A stretch of DNA of 64,000 nucleotides from Rhizobium bangladeshense (GTDB taxonomy: Bacteria > Pseudomonadota > Alphaproteobacteria > Rhizobiales > Rhizobiaceae). The number at the start of each line of letters is the position of its first letter. The stretch's first letter is position 1. Under the pieces are notes generated by a model. It was not told the DNA's origin and ran no database searches. It was given only the letters and a program-made list of their open reading frames with translations. Position numbers and translations under genes: made by a program. The stretch is taken from the NCBI RefSeq assembly GCF_001662075.1, contig NZ_LYPL01000002.1:372001-436000 (forward strand), read 5' to 3'. Shown here piece by piece: positions 15,542-25,086 of the stretch.

Positions 15542-16438
15542 CTATCGGCAGCTGGCGAGGAAAGCTCCAATTGCTGCAGGGATGTCGCCAAGATGGAGCA
15601 GGGGCGCATGTCCTTGTCCCTGAGCAGCGTGCAGGACCAGGCTCGGATGCCGGCGGACCATTTCCGCGGCCGTCTCCTTTGAGAGCAGAGCGGTGTTTTC
15701 GCCGCGGATCAGCATCAGCGGCAACCGGCTCAGGTTTTCGAATTGCTCCCAGAGCTCGGGCAGCGGCTGGCTGAAATCGACCGATCGCAGCGCCTCGGCG
15801 ATTGCCGGATCGAAGTCGGCGACAGGTCTTCCGTCGGTGTCGCGGTAAAGCGCAAGCGCCATCTCGCGCCAGTCTTCCCCTGCAAGCGCGGTGAACGAGG
15901 CACCGTGATTCTGCTGCAGTATATCGGCCGCCTCGTTCCAATCGGCCGGCTTCCTGCCGCTGTTCAAGTAGTCGCGAATAAGTGCCAGCCCTCCGGCCTC
16001 GATCGCAGGGCCGATGTCGTTCAGGATGACGGCTTCGAGAAGATCCGGCCGTGTCGCCGCGATCAGATGCAGTATCAGCCCGCCACGCGATGTGCCGATG
16101 AAAACCGCTCGCTCGATGCCGAAAGCCGCGCAGGCGGCAATAATGTCGCCGGCCTCGACGGCGAGAGTGTAATTGGCCTTGTTCTCATCCCATGCGGAAT
16201 TTCCGCGTCCGCGCGAATCGAGCGCGATCACCCGGCGTGGGCCTGTCTCGTCGCGGCTGAGACGCAGCGCAAGCGGGTGAAAATCCCGGCAATTGCGGGT
16301 CAGGCCGGGCAGGCAGATCACCGGCAGCCGTGCGGCGCCTGCCGCCTCACCCGTCCGGTAGTCGCGGGCATAAAGCGTCAGCCCATCGGCAGAAGAATAA
16401 TATCGTTCGTGGAAACCGCCTGCATCTATGTCCGCCAT
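15542..16438 (-). CDS. Alpha/beta-fold hydrolase, 298 aa
   Basis: The sequence shows LPVICLPGLTRNCRDFHPLA (oxyanion-hole region), DSRGRGNSAW, the nucleophile elbow GTSRGG with its Ser, and a late GQGHAPLL supplying the catalytic His; Asp is likely in LPLMLIRGENTALLSKETA, although that position reads Glu. The fold suits an esterase or epoxide/lactone hydrolase, but the substrate is unknown. The ATG at 16438 (MADIDAGGF) has GAGG about 6 bases upstream and is preferred to 16486. It lies 64 bases downstream of the lytic transglycosylase on the same strand and may be cotranscribed with it. Confidence 0.8.
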   Translation of the reverse strand: MADIDAGGFHERYYSSADGLTLYARDYRTGEAAGAARLPVICLPGLTRNCRDFHPLALRLSRDETGPRRVIALDSRGRGNSAWDENKANYTLAVEAGDIIAACAAFGIERAVFIGTSRGGLILHLIAATRPDLLEAVILNDIGPAIEAGGLALIRDYLNSGRKPADWNEAADILQQNHGASFTALAGEDWREMALALYRDTDGRPVADFDPAIAEALRSVDFSQPLPELWEQFENLSRLPLMLIRGENTALLSKETAAEMVRRHPSLVLHAAQGQGHAPLLHLGDIPAAIGAFLASCR

Positions 16439-16502
16439 CGCATCCTCAAGACCTATCTGGGCCCGAAGATGTAGCCTGCTTTTCAAGCCGCGCCAAACGG
16501 CT

Positions 16503-18578
16503 TCAGGAGGCGCTGCGTCCGCCGATCAGGTCGCGCTCGATATCCGTCGGCTGGCCGAGGCGAGCCTTGTAGACTTCGTAATTCTCCATCACCCGCTGCA
16601 CGTAGTTGCGCGTCTCGGGGAAGGGGATGCGCTCGATCCAGTCGACGATCTCGTCGATCGGCCTGCCGCGCGGGTCGCCGTAGCGGCCGATCCATTCCGG
16701 CACCCGCTTCGGCCCAGCATTATAGGCGACGAAGGTGAGAATATAGGAGCCGCCGAAGGCCTCGATTTGTTCGCCGAGATAATGCGCGCCGAGCGTTGCA
16801 TTATAGCCGGCATCGGCCGTCAGCTTGTCCTTCGAAAAGGTGATGTTGTGGCGCTTGGCCACCGCCTGGGCCGTGCCGGGTAGAAGCTGCAGCAGACCGC
16901 GCGCATTTGCTGCCGAAACGGCGGCCGGGTTGAAGGCGCTTTCCTGCCGGGCGATGGCATAGGCGAGCGCCTTGCCGGAGCCGGATATATTGGCATTCGC
17001 CGGGATCACCCCGACGGGAAAGGCAAGCGCTGCGACGTCAATGCCCCGGCCATAGGCGATCTTGCCGATCTGCAGCGACAGATGGTGATTGCCCGATTGC
17101 TCGGCCTGTGCTGCGAGGATAGCCAGTTCCCCCGGGCTCTGCAGCTGGTCGGCAAGTGCGAGATAGAGAATGTCGGCGCGCCAGCCGTGACCTGCCGCCT
17201 CGAGCCGGGTGATCGCCTGCACGGCTTCGCGCGCCTGAAGGCGCTGGCGGTCGGCCGTGCTGGGCGCGGGATAGGCGACATTGAGCGTTTTTCGTCCCAG
17301 TCTTTCGGCCGCGAGCTGGCCGTAGAAGGTGCCGGGAAAATTTGCGGCCTTGCCGTAGAATTCGCCTGAATTGCCGGGGCCGCCGGCCTCGGCTGCCCGC
17401 CCGAGCCAGTACCAGGCGCGCGACACCGAAATCGGTCCGTTCGACGTCGCCAAAATCTTGCGGAAATGTCTTTCCGCCGTTGTCGGGTCCTGCAGGCCGC
17501 GGAGCGCATACCATCCGGCGTGGAACTCGGCCTCGACGATGTCGGTCGGGCTGGTTGCCGCGTAGTTCGCGACGATGCGGTAGGCCGGTTTGAATTGTCC
17601 CTGGTCGACGAGGCCGCGGCTGACGATCCGCTGCTCGTTCCACCATTCGCCGGAATTGACGAGTTCGCCGGCTTCGCGCGGCATCTTCTCCAGCAGGGCT
17701 GCCGCCTCGGCATATTTGTCCTGCTTGCGCAGATATTCGATCTTCGCAAACAGCAGGCCGGCATCGCCGCGCCATCTCGCGTCGACGGCATTAAGCAGCG
17801 CGCCGGCATTGGCGGCTTTGGCGTCGACGGCGGCCCAGGCCTTGTAGAGCGATTGCGCCTCACCCATGTCGCCGAACCGCTTGGCCTGCGCCACCCGGCC
17901 GCGATACATCAGATAGTCCATCCGTGCCTTATGGTCGGCCGGCGTCAGCAGGGCGGAGAATTCGACGAGAATCTTGTCTTCACCCGCCTTGTCGAGCGCC
18001 TCCGTGCGCCAGAGCTTGCGGATATATTTTGCCGCCTGCGCCTGCTTGCCTGAGGCAACCAGCGCCCGCCCGAGAATGACGGCGCCCTGCATCGTCTCGG
18101 GCGCGGTATCGCCGAAGGCGGCAAGCACGGATGATGGGGCGGGGTTTTCATCGTAGAGCGCCCGTTCGGAATAGGCGCGCAGCCGCGAAAGGCCGGGCCA
18201 TCCCTTGAGCTCCTGCGCTGCTCTGGCGATCTCATAGGAGGGAACGCCCTTCAATCCGGATACGGCGATCGCCCAGGTGAGGATATGGCGGTCAAGCATC
18301 CCCTGCCGCATGCTGTCGCGGATCGACAGAGCCAGTTGCGGATTCTTGGCGCTAAGCGCGTCGAGGCCGGTTTTCAAATCACTGGCAACCGGCGCGATGG
18401 CGGGATTGCGCGGGATGGCGCCGGTGGTCAGCGCCGCCGGTATCGATGTCTCGGGAACGAAGCCGATCGGCTTGACGTCAGCCGCAGGAAGGTTTTCGCC
18501 GGCAAGCGGCGACGCAACGCTGCCCCACGCGGCGGCAACGAAGCCGAAGGCGGTCAGAATCAGGACAGCTTTCTTCAT
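16503..18578 (-). CDS. Soluble lytic murein transglycosylase (Slt-type)
   Basis: This 690-residue periplasmic protein has an N-terminal signal sequence (MKKAVLILTAFGFVAAAWGS), a long alpha-superhelical region of TPR-like repeats (about 60-500) that forms the doughnut of Slt enzymes, and a C-terminal lysozyme-like catalytic domain. The catalytic Glu545 sits in ARQESAFNPAAVS, followed by GLLQLLPGTAQAVAK and the late FVAYNAGPKRVPEWI motif. It cleaves peptidoglycan with 1,6-anhydro-muropeptide formation. Start 18578 was chosen because the signal peptide begins there; an upstream ATG at 18611 would add a basic leader. Gene symbol slt is likely but several paralogues exist in rhizobia. Confidence 0.9.
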   Translation of the reverse strand: MKKAVLILTAFGFVAAAWGSVASPLAGENLPAADVKPIGFVPETSIPAALTTGAIPRNPAIAPVASDLKTGLDALSAKNPQLALSIRDSMRQGMLDRHILTWAIAVSGLKGVPSYEIARAAQELKGWPGLSRLRAYSERALYDENPAPSSVLAAFGDTAPETMQGAVILGRALVASGKQAQAAKYIRKLWRTEALDKAGEDKILVEFSALLTPADHKARMDYLMYRGRVAQAKRFGDMGEAQSLYKAWAAVDAKAANAGALLNAVDARWRGDAGLLFAKIEYLRKQDKYAEAAALLEKMPREAGELVNSGEWWNEQRIVSRGLVDQGQFKPAYRIVANYAATSPTDIVEAEFHAGWYALRGLQDPTTAERHFRKILATSNGPISVSRAWYWLGRAAEAGGPGNSGEFYGKAANFPGTFYGQLAAERLGRKTLNVAYPAPSTADRQRLQAREAVQAITRLEAAGHGWRADILYLALADQLQSPGELAILAAQAEQSGNHHLSLQIGKIAYGRGIDVAALAFPVGVIPANANISGSGKALAYAIARQESAFNPAAVSAANARGLLQLLPGTAQAVAKRHNITFSKDKLTADAGYNATLGAHYLGEQIEAFGGSYILTFVAYNAGPKRVPEWIGRYGDPRGRPIDEIVDWIERIPFPETRNYVQRVMENYEVYKARLGQPTDIERDLIGGRSAS

Positions 18579-18792
18579 CCGGGATCTCGCACGAAAACAC
18601 GCCCTACCCATTTGGCTGGAGGCATCTTAACGAAACCTTACCGTACCAGGTAAAATTCATTCACATCTGCTATCGGATTTTGCCCTAAACCGAACTCTCC
18701 GCGCTTGTCGCGATGATTTCGGCGCTCTATGGTGCGCAACTCTTAGTCATGGAATGCGGCCGAAGCAAGGACTTGGTCGTGAGGAGCTTTGC

Positions 18793-19677
18793 ATGTTCAA
18801 TGGGTCCATTCCCGCCCTCGTTACCCCTTTCACCGATGCCGGATCGATCGACGAAGACAGCTTCGCCGCCCATGTCGACTGGCAGATCAAGGAAGGCAGC
18901 GGCGGTCTCGTTCCGGTCGGCACGACAGGCGAATCGCCGACACTGTCGCATGCCGAACACAAGCGGGTCGTGGAACTCTGCATCGAAGTGGCCGCAAAAC
19001 GCGTTCCCGTCATGGCCGGCGCCGGTTCGAACAACACGCGTGAGGCGATCGAGCTTGCCCAGCATGCCGAAAAGGTCGGCGCCGACGCCGTGCTTGTCGT
19101 CACGCCCTATTACAACAAGCCGACGCAGAAGGGGCTGATCGCGCATTTTTCGGCGATCGCCGCAGCCGTCGCGCTGCCGATCTATATCTATAATATCCCC
19201 GGCCGTTCGGTGGTCGACATGACGCCGGAAACGATGGGCGCGCTCGTCAAAGGGCACAGGAATATCGTCGGTGTCAAGGATGCGACGGGCAAGATCGAGC
19301 GTGTCTCCGAGCAGCGCATCACCTGCGGCAAGGACTTCAGGCAATTGTCCGGCGAGGACGCCACGGCACTCGGCTTCAATGCCCACGGCGGCGTCGGCTG
19401 CATCTCGGTAACGGCCAATGTCGCCCCGCGCCTCTGCGCCGATTTTCAGGCGGCAACGCTGGCCGGCGAATACGCCCGCGCGCTGGAATATCAGGATCGG
19501 CTGATGCCGCTGCACAAGGCGATCTTCCTCGAACCCGGTCTCTGCGGCGCCAAATACGGCCTTTCCAAGCTCGGCCGCATGAGCCGCACCGTCCGCTCGC
19601 CGCTGCTGTCGACGCTGGAGCCGGCAACCGAAGCAGCGATCGACGCGGCCATGCGGCATGCGGGGCTGCTCAACTGA
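18793..19677 (+). CDS. dapA: 4-hydroxy-tetrahydrodipicolinate synthase DapA
   Basis: DapA condenses pyruvate with aspartate semialdehyde, the first committed step to lysine and diaminopimelate for cell-wall synthesis. The 294-residue protein is a full-length TIM-barrel lyase: [10 protein letters not shown] at the start, [15 protein letters not shown], the catalytic Tyr133 in [13 protein letters not shown] and the Schiff-base Lys162 in [11 protein letters not shown]. The start at 18793 follows GAGGAG. It is followed 96 bases later by smpB. Rhizobia carry many DHDPS-like paralogues that act on other keto-acids; the size, conserved motifs and smpB linkage favour the housekeeping enzyme. Confidence 0.92.
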   Translation: MFNGSIPALVTPFTDAGSIDEDSFAAHVDWQIKEGSGGLVPVGTTGESPTLSHAEHKRVVELCIEVAAKRVPVMAGAGSNNTREAIELAQHAEKVGADAVLVVTPYYNKPTQKGLIAHFSAIAAAVALPIYIYNIPGRSVVDMTPETMGALVKGHRNIVGVKDATGKIERVSEQRITCGKDFRQLSGEDATALGFNAHGGVGCISVTANVAPRLCADFQAATLAGEYARALEYQDRLMPLHKAIFLEPGLCGAKYGLSKLGRMSRTVRSPLLSTLEPATEAAIDAAMRHAGLLN

Positions 19678-19773
19678 GGAGACCGGCCGTCTTCACAAGG
19701 CCGGATCGTTCCCTTACATAAAGAGCAAGCAATGAGGGCGCGGCTTTTCGCGCGCCTCGAAGGAAATATCGTC

Positions 19774-20253
19774 ATGGCCCCCAAAGGCAGCCAGCGCGTG
19801 GTGAACAAGGTCGTAGCCGAAAACCGCAAGGCCCGCTTCAACTACCAGATCATCGACACTTATGAGGCCGGTCTCGTGCTGATGGGCACGGAGGTCAAGT
19901 CGCTGCGCGAAGGCAAGGCCAATATCGCCGAATCCTACGCATCGGACGAGGACGGCGAGATCTGGCTGATCAATTCCTACCTGCCGGAATATCTGCAGGC
20001 GAACCGCTTCAACCACGAACCGCGCCGGCGCCGCAAGCTCCTGCTGTCAGGCCGCGAAATCCATCGCCTGCGCTCAGCCGTCAACCGCGAAGGCATGACG
20101 CTGATCCCGCTGAAGATCTATTTCAACGATCGGGGACGGGCGAAGATGGAATTGGCGCTCGCCAAGGGCAAGAAACTGCACGACAAGCGCGAATCCGAGA
20201 AGGAGCGCGACTGGAACCGCCAGAAGAGCCGCTTATTGAAGGATAATGGCTGA
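19774..20253 (+). CDS. smpB: SsrA-binding protein SmpB
   Basis: SmpB binds tmRNA and is required for trans-translation, the rescue of stalled ribosomes and tagging of nascent peptides. The 159-residue protein begins [20 protein letters not shown] and has the OB-fold core signatures [32 protein letters not shown] and LINSYLPEY, then the basic tail [17 protein letters not shown] that inserts into the ribosome. The ATG at 19774, with AAGGA upstream, matches the family N-terminus; 19732 would add an unsupported leader. No tmRNA gene was recognised nearby. It converges on the NYN gene, whose stop is 39 bases away. Confidence 0.96.
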   Translation: MAPKGSQRVVNKVVAENRKARFNYQIIDTYEAGLVLMGTEVKSLREGKANIAESYASDEDGEIWLINSYLPEYLQANRFNHEPRRRRKLLLSGREIHRLRSAVNREGMTLIPLKIYFNDRGRAKMELALAKGKKLHDKRESEKERDWNRQKSRLLKDNG

Positions 20254-20292
20254 GCCATCAAGCCGCAGCTGATCTGCTCGCGGCGCTTTCGA

Positions 20293-20874
20293 TCACTCCT
20301 CGAAATCGCTGGCCGGGGCGACTTCGGCCGGACGTGGCGCCCGCTCCGACGGATCGCGACCGATCTCAGCCTTCAGAGATAAGAGGTCGATGAAATGATC
20401 GGCCTGGCGGCGCAGGTCGTCGGCGATCATCGGCGGCTGGGTCGCCATCGTCGAGATCACCGAGACCTTGCGGCCTCTGCGCTGCAGCGCCTCGACCAGG
20501 TTGGTGAAGTCGCCGTCGCCGGAGAAAATGACAAGATGGTCGACGGTTTCGGATTGCTCCATGGCGTCGATCGCAAGCTCGATGTCCATGTTGCCCTTGA
20601 TCTTCCGCCGGCCCATGGAATCGGTAAACTCCTTGGCGGGTTTGGTCACGACCTTGTAGCCGTTGTAATCGAGCCAGTCGATCAAAGGACGGATCGATGA
20701 ATATTCCTGATCCTCGATCAAGGCCGTATAGTAGTAGGCGCGCAGGAGGTAGCCGCGTTTCTGGAACGCTTTCAAAAGCTTGCGGTAATCTATGTCGAAA
20801 CCGAGGCTCTTGGATGCAGCGTAGAGGTTGGCGCCGTCAATAAAGAGTGCAATTTTTTCGCGTGGGTCAAACAT
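20293..20874 (-). CDS. NYN-domain (LabA/DUF88) putative RNase, 193 aa
   Basis: The protein carries the PIN-like NYN fold of the LabA/DUF88 family: LFIDGANLYAASKSLGF with the first acidic residue, KGNMDIELAIDAM with the second, and IFSGDGDFTNLVEALQRRG with the last pair. These Asp residues form a metal-dependent nuclease site in relatives, so RNA cleavage or processing is a reasonable inference. The acidic C-terminal tail is probably disordered. I took the ATG at 20874 (MFDPREKIALF), where family similarity begins; the upstream extension to 20937 is AT-rich intergenic-like sequence. It is divergent from rpoZ and convergent with smpB, so it sits among RNA-metabolism and stringent-response genes. 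Confidence 0.85.
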   Translation of the reverse strand: MFDPREKIALFIDGANLYAASKSLGFDIDYRKLLKAFQKRGYLLRAYYYTALIEDQEYSSIRPLIDWLDYNGYKVVTKPAKEFTDSMGRRKIKGNMDIELAIDAMEQSETVDHLVIFSGDGDFTNLVEALQRRGRKVSVISTMATQPPMIADDLRRQADHFIDLLSLKAEIGRDPSERAPRPAEVAPASDFEE

Positions 20875-21173
20875 CGCTTGCCAATTCCTAATGAGAGAAA
20901 TCGAAATTCGCAGGGCATCAAATTTCAATAAATACAATGGCTTACTGTGATTTTTGATTTGATCCTTACTTTACTAAGTGTTCATATAAGGGAGATTTAG
21001 GGCACGATTCGCCATATTCCAAGCAACCTTCGGTGGAATTGTGACATTCTCCATGGAAATTTAGCTCAGCCACGGATAAAGACGAGGGGAGCCGGAATGA
21101 AAAACTTGTATTTGCCCGGTTTTAATTGTATCGGGCGTGTTAATCCCGAAATGACGACCGTAAAGGACAGGCA
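20875..21173. other. AT-rich divergent promoter region of NYN gene and rpoZ
   Basis: This 299-base stretch is notably AT-rich for the genome (for example around 20940-20995) and separates two divergent genes, so it should hold promoters for both. I see no reading frame with a ribosome-binding site and no RNA gene. Confidence 0.5.
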
Positions 21174-21578
21174 ATGGCCCGTGTCACAGTTGAAGATTGC
21201 ATTGACAAGGTAGAGAACCGCTTCGAGCTGGTTCTGCTCGCCAGCCACCGCGCCCGGCTGATTTCCCAGGGTGCCTCGATCACCATCGATCGCGACAACG
21301 ACAAGAATCCTGTCGTCGCTCTGCGCGAAATCGCCGACGAGACGCTTTCGCCCGATGACCTCAAGGAAGATCTGATCCACTCGCTGCAGAAGCATGTCGA
21401 AGTCGACGAGCCGGAGCCCGATCCGGCCAGCATGATCGCCGCCGGCGGTGTTGCCGCAGCCGACAGCGAGGAGCAGGACGACCTGCCGGAGACGATCACC
21501 TTCGACCAGATGTCGGAAGAAGAGCTGCTTGCCGGCATCGAGGGCTTGGTGCCGCCGGAAAAGAGCGACGATTATTAA
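21174..21578 (+). CDS. rpoZ: RNA polymerase omega subunit RpoZ
   Basis: The start [20 protein letters not shown] and [25 protein letters not shown] are the conserved omega core (about residues 1-65), which assists RNA polymerase beta-prime folding and forms part of the ppGpp site. The acidic C-terminal half (to residue 134) is the longer tail usual in alphaproteobacteria. The gene is followed by a terminator and then rel, the ppGpp synthetase; rpoZ-spoT linkage is widely conserved. The last 20 bases before the stop are duplicated just downstream (see repeat). Confidence 0.96.
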   Translation: MARVTVEDCIDKVENRFELVLLASHRARLISQGASITIDRDNDKNPVVALREIADETLSPDDLKEDLIHSLQKHVEVDEPEPDPASMIAAGGVAAADSEEQDDLPETITFDQMSEEELLAGIEGLVPPEKSDDY

Positions 21579-21618
21579 GCGCGCCGGCCGGTGCTGATCC
21601 GGAAAAGAGCGACGATTA
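21555..21618 (+). repeat. Direct duplication of the rpoZ 3' end
   Basis: CCGGAAAAGAGCGACGATTA occurs at 21555-21574, where it encodes the end of RpoZ, and again exactly at 21599-21618, after the stop codon. The second copy continues CCAATCG rather than the TTAAGC of the first. The offset is 44 bases. Confidence 0.9.
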
Positions 21619-21670
21619 CCAATCGTCAATCTTGCGCCTTTATTGCTAAGGCATATTATTGCCCATGTGT

Positions 21671-21703
21671 GCGCCAATCGTTGATTGGCGCGCTTTTATT
21701 TTT
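21671..21703 (+). terminator. Rho-independent terminator between rpoZ and rel
   Basis: GCGCCAATC and GATTGGCGC form a 9-base stem over a 3-base loop, followed by GCTTTTATTTTT. It ends 17 bases before the rel start, so rel expression depends either on read-through or on a promoter overlapping the terminator. Confidence 0.88.
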
Positions 21704-21720
21704 ACCGGAGTGGCTTTGGA

Positions 21721-23955
21721 ATGATGCGGCAGTACGAGCTCGTGGAGCGGGTTCAGCAATACAAGCCCGATGCCAATGAAGCACTGCTGAACAAAGCCTA
21801 TGTCTACGCCATGCAGAAGCATGGCCAGCAAAAGCGCGCGAGCGGCGATCCCTATATTTCCCATCCGCTCGAGGTCGCCGCCATCCTCACCGACATGCAT
21901 CTCGACGAATCGACGATTGCGGTTGCCCTTCTGCACGATACGATCGAAGATACGACGGCGACGCGTGCCGAGATCGACGAACTCTTCGGCGAGGATATCG
22001 GCCGTCTGGTCGAGGGCCTGACGAAGATCAAGAAGCTCGATCTCGTCACCAAGAAGGCCAAGCAGGCGGAGAACCTACGCAAGCTGCTGCTGGCCATTTC
22101 AGACGATGTGCGCGTGCTGCTCGTCAAGCTTGCCGACCGCCTGCACAATATGCGCACCCTCGATCACATGTCGGCCGACAAGCGCGCCCGCATCTCCGAG
22201 GAGACGATGGAAATCTATGCGCCGCTCGCCGGCCGCATGGGCATGCAGGACATGCGCGAGGAGCTGGAGGAGCTCTCCTTCCGGCACATGAACCCGGAAG
22301 CCTATGAGACCGTCACGAAAAGGCTCGAAGAGCTCTCCAAGCGCAACGAGGGCATCGTCAAGAAGATCGAGGCCGAGTTGCGCGACCTGCTGGTCGCCAG
22401 CGGCCTGACGAGCGCCTATGTCAAGGGCCGGCAGAAAAAGCCCTATTCGGTCTTCCGCAAGATGCAGTCGAAGTCGCTGTCCTTCGAACAGCTTTCGGAT
22501 GTCTACGGCTTCCGTCTGATCGTCGAGGACATCCCGTCCTGCTATCGCGCGCTCGGCATCGTGCATACGCGCTGGCGTGTCGTACCCGGCCGCTTCAAGG
22601 ACTATATCTCGACGCCGAAGCAGAACGACTACCGTTCGCTGCATACCACCATCGTCGGTCCCTCCAGCCAGCGCATCGAACTGCAGATCCGCACCAAGCG
22701 CATGCACGAAATCGCCGAATTCGGCATCGCCGCCCACACGCTCTATAAGGACGGCGCCACCAATGCCGATGGCGACATCCTTTCACGCGAATCCAATGCC
22801 TATTCCTGGCTGCGCCATACGATCGAGGCGCTCGCCGAGGGCGACAGTCCGGAAGAATTCCTCGAGCACACCAAGCTCGAGCTTTTCCAGGACCAGGTCT
22901 TCTGCTTCACGCCGAAGGGCAAGCTGATTGCCCTGCCGCGCGGGGCCACGCCGATCGACTTCGCCTACGCCGTTCACACCAATATCGGCGACACCACGGT
23001 TGGCGCCAAGATCAACGGCCGCATCATGCCGCTGGTGACGCGCCTGGCCAATGGCGACGAAGTCGAGATCATCCGCTCCGGCGTGCAGGTTCCGCCGGCC
23101 GCCTGGGAGGAGATCGTCGTCACCGGCAAGGCGCGCGCCGCCATTCGCCGCGCCACCCGCATGGCCATTCGGAAGCAATATGCCGGCCTCGGCCACCGCA
23201 TTCTCGAGCGCACTTTCAACCGGGCCGGCAAGATCTTCTCGCGCGAGGCGATGAAGCCGGCGTTGCACCGTCTCGGCCAGAAGGACGTCGAGGATGCGAT
23301 CGCCGCCGTCGGGCGCGGCGAGATGTCCTCGCTCGACGTGCTGCGCGCCGTCTATCCCGACCATCAGGACGAGCGCGTCACCGTCAAGCCTTCCGGCGAC
23401 GACGGCTGGTTCAACGTCCGCAGCGCCGCCGGCATGATCTTCAAGATCCCCGGCAAGACCAAGGCCGGGGCCGAGGGCGGCCACTCCGAAGTCGACGCCG
23501 ATGTCGATATCGGCCCGATCCGCGGCCTGTCCGGCAATGTCGACGTCAAGTTCGCCTCGACCGGCGCCGTGCCCGGCGACCGGATCGTCGGCATCATGGA
23601 TCAGGGCAAGGGTATCACCATCTATCCGATCCAGTCGCCGAGCCTGCAGCGCTTCGATGATCAGCCAGACCGTTGGATCGATGTCCGCTGGGACCTCGAC
23701 GAAGCCAACAAGTCGCGCTTCATGGCGCGCATCATGGTGAATGGATTGAACGAGCCCGGCACGCTCGCCAAGGTCGCCCAGACGGTTGCAAGTCTTGACG
23801 TCAATATCCGCCTGCTGAACACCGTCCGGGTGGCGGCCGATTTCACCGAAATGATGCTCGAAGTCGAGGTCTGGGATCTGCGTCAGCTCAATCAGCTGCT
23901 CGCCCAGATGAAGGAACTCGATTGCATCGCCACGGTCCGGCGGCTCTACGAATAG
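21721..23955 (+). CDS. rsh: Bifunctional (p)ppGpp synthetase/hydrolase Rel (Rsh)
   Basis: This 744-residue enzyme makes and degrades (p)ppGpp, the stringent-response alarmone. Domains in order: HD hydrolase (about 20-180; SGDPYISHPLEVAAIL, LLHDTIEDT, KLADRLHNMRTL), RelA synthetase (about 235-350; VYGFRLIVEDIPSCYRALG, DYISTPKQNDYRSLHTTI), TGS (about 385-450; VFCFTPKGKLIALPRGATPI), and a C-terminal ACT (about 665-744; VNGLNEPGTLAKVAQTVAS). Both catalytic halves look intact, as in the single Rsh enzyme of rhizobia. I chose the ATG at 21721 because the conserved MMRQYELVERVQ start matches relatives; a second ATG follows immediately. Also annotated relA/spoT in related genomes. Confidence 0.95.
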   Translation: MMRQYELVERVQQYKPDANEALLNKAYVYAMQKHGQQKRASGDPYISHPLEVAAILTDMHLDESTIAVALLHDTIEDTTATRAEIDELFGEDIGRLVEGLTKIKKLDLVTKKAKQAENLRKLLLAISDDVRVLLVKLADRLHNMRTLDHMSADKRARISEETMEIYAPLAGRMGMQDMREELEELSFRHMNPEAYETVTKRLEELSKRNEGIVKKIEAELRDLLVASGLTSAYVKGRQKKPYSVFRKMQSKSLSFEQLSDVYGFRLIVEDIPSCYRALGIVHTRWRVVPGRFKDYISTPKQNDYRSLHTTIVGPSSQRIELQIRTKRMHEIAEFGIAAHTLYKDGATNADGDILSRESNAYSWLRHTIEALAEGDSPEEFLEHTKLELFQDQVFCFTPKGKLIALPRGATPIDFAYAVHTNIGDTTVGAKINGRIMPLVTRLANGDEVEIIRSGVQVPPAAWEEIVVTGKARAAIRRATRMAIRKQYAGLGHRILERTFNRAGKIFSREAMKPALHRLGQKDVEDAIAAVGRGEMSSLDVLRAVYPDHQDERVTVKPSGDDGWFNVRSAAGMIFKIPGKTKAGAEGGHSEVDADVDIGPIRGLSGNVDVKFASTGAVPGDRIVGIMDQGKGITIYPIQSPSLQRFDDQPDRWIDVRWDLDEANKSRFMARIMVNGLNEPGTLAKVAQTVASLDVNIRLLNTVRVAADFTEMMLEVEVWDLRQLNQLLAQMKELDCIATVRRLYE

Positions 23956-24152
23956 GCTTTGTTAAGCCTGTCATTGGCAGCTGATCGAGAATTTGCACAT
24001 TTTATAACCGTTTCAAGGTCAGGCTCGCGCATCGAAGTGGCAATGTATGCATTCAATGCATGGCTGTCCCCATGTTGCGGGCGGTGGTAATTAACCTCTG
24101 CCGGGACTATCTTCTGATCGTCCAAAACGTAAACAGAAGATGAGACAAGGAA

Positions 24153-24302
24153 ATGTTTGATCCTATCAGGAAAATCGCTCGCGCTCTTCGCGCTCCGACT
24201 ACGCAGGAACGTGAAATGGCCTATCTGAACGGCTCGTTCGATCGTATCGATCTCGAGTTTCGTCAGCGCCAAGTCGACCGCGGCCTGTTCCGCAGCCGCT
24301 AA
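24153..24302 (+). CDS. Small DUF3563-like protein, 49 aa
   Basis: The frame reads MFDPIRKIARALRAPTTQER, then MAYLNGSFDRIDLEFRQRQV and DRGLFRSR before the stop. The pattern of an amphipathic N-terminus followed by AYL..S.DR.DLE.R.R..D matches small DUF3563-type proteins of unknown function in proteobacteria. A ribosome-binding site (AAGGA) lies 3-8 bases before the ATG, and the composition fits coding sequence. It lies alone in the 500-base gap between rel and the DUF2062 gene. It falls below common length cut-offs. Confidence 0.75.
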   Translation: MFDPIRKIARALRAPTTQEREMAYLNGSFDRIDLEFRQRQVDRGLFRSR

Positions 24303-24457
24303 TAGCGGATTTATACTTGGATGAGTGGGGGACGTTGCGTTACGAACGCCCCTCGGCATGAAGCCGCTGCTCCGCAGAGAAAATTGAGTAGCTGTTTTGC
24401 GGGTGGTATCATTTGCCGCTCTTGTCACGGTCCTGTGCGGTGCACTAAATAGCCGCC

Positions 24458-25048
24458 ATGTTATTTCGCCGTCGCAAGCCTGCGGGTTTCAAGGAAAAGA
24501 TGCGGGAGCTTCTGTGGCCCCGAAAAGGTTTCCTTCGCCCGATCCGTTATCTGACAATGCGCATTCTGCGCCTGAGCGCTTCGCCGCATGCGGTTGCGGC
24601 CGGCGTCGCCGCGGGTGTCTTCGTCTCGTGGACGCCGTTCATCGGCGTGCATTTCGTCATGGCTTTCGTCATCACCTATTTCCTCTCGGGCAATATGGTG
24701 GCGGCCGCCCTCGGCTGCGCTGCCTTCGGCAATCCGCTGACCTATCCCTTCATCTGGGGCATCACTTGGGAAATCGGCCATCTGCTGTTGAGCCGTGAGG
24801 ATCATCTGGCCGGTCAGGCGGTGGATCTCACTGCCCTCTTTCACAAGCTGAACTTCACCGAATTATGGAAGCCGGTGCTGGAGCCGATGCTGATCGGCGC
24901 CATTCCGCCGGCCGCCGTGACCTCCGTTGCACTCTATGCGTTGACGTTCTACACCGTGAAGGGGTTTCAGACGCGCCGCCGCACGCGCCTGATGGAGCGG
25001 GCGCGCCTGCGTCTGGCGGGGCCGGTCAGCGACATGCCGAGCGTATGA
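24458..25048 (+). CDS. DUF2062 membrane protein, 196 aa
   Basis: Two or three hydrophobic helices dominate: [42 protein letters not shown] and a late [18 protein letters not shown]. The motif WTPFIGVHF and [12 protein letters not shown] identify the DUF2062 family, inner-membrane proteins of unknown role often next to pdxJ or acpS in alphaproteobacteria. Here acpS starts 39 bases downstream, so the two are likely cotranscribed. The protein begins and ends with basic stretches ([27 protein letters not shown]), consistent with cytoplasmic tails. Function is unknown. Confidence 0.85.
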   Translation: MLFRRRKPAGFKEKMRELLWPRKGFLRPIRYLTMRILRLSASPHAVAAGVAAGVFVSWTPFIGVHFVMAFVITYFLSGNMVAAALGCAAFGNPLTYPFIWGITWEIGHLLLSREDHLAGQAVDLTALFHKLNFTELWKPVLEPMLIGAIPPAAVTSVALYALTFYTVKGFQTRRRTRLMERARLRLAGPVSDMPSV

Positions 25049-25086
25049 AACCCGTGCAGAATGCTAAAGCGACGGAAGGGTCCGGC

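Noticed and set aside
20875..21173. Search for a tmRNA gene near smpB and rpoZ
   Set aside because: No tRNA-like T-arm or acceptor pairing was seen in the gap.
23946..24428. 160-codon minus-strand frame between rel and the DUF2062 gene
   Set aside because: The 49-aa plus-strand gene with a ribosome-binding site explains the stretch better; the long frame has no features.
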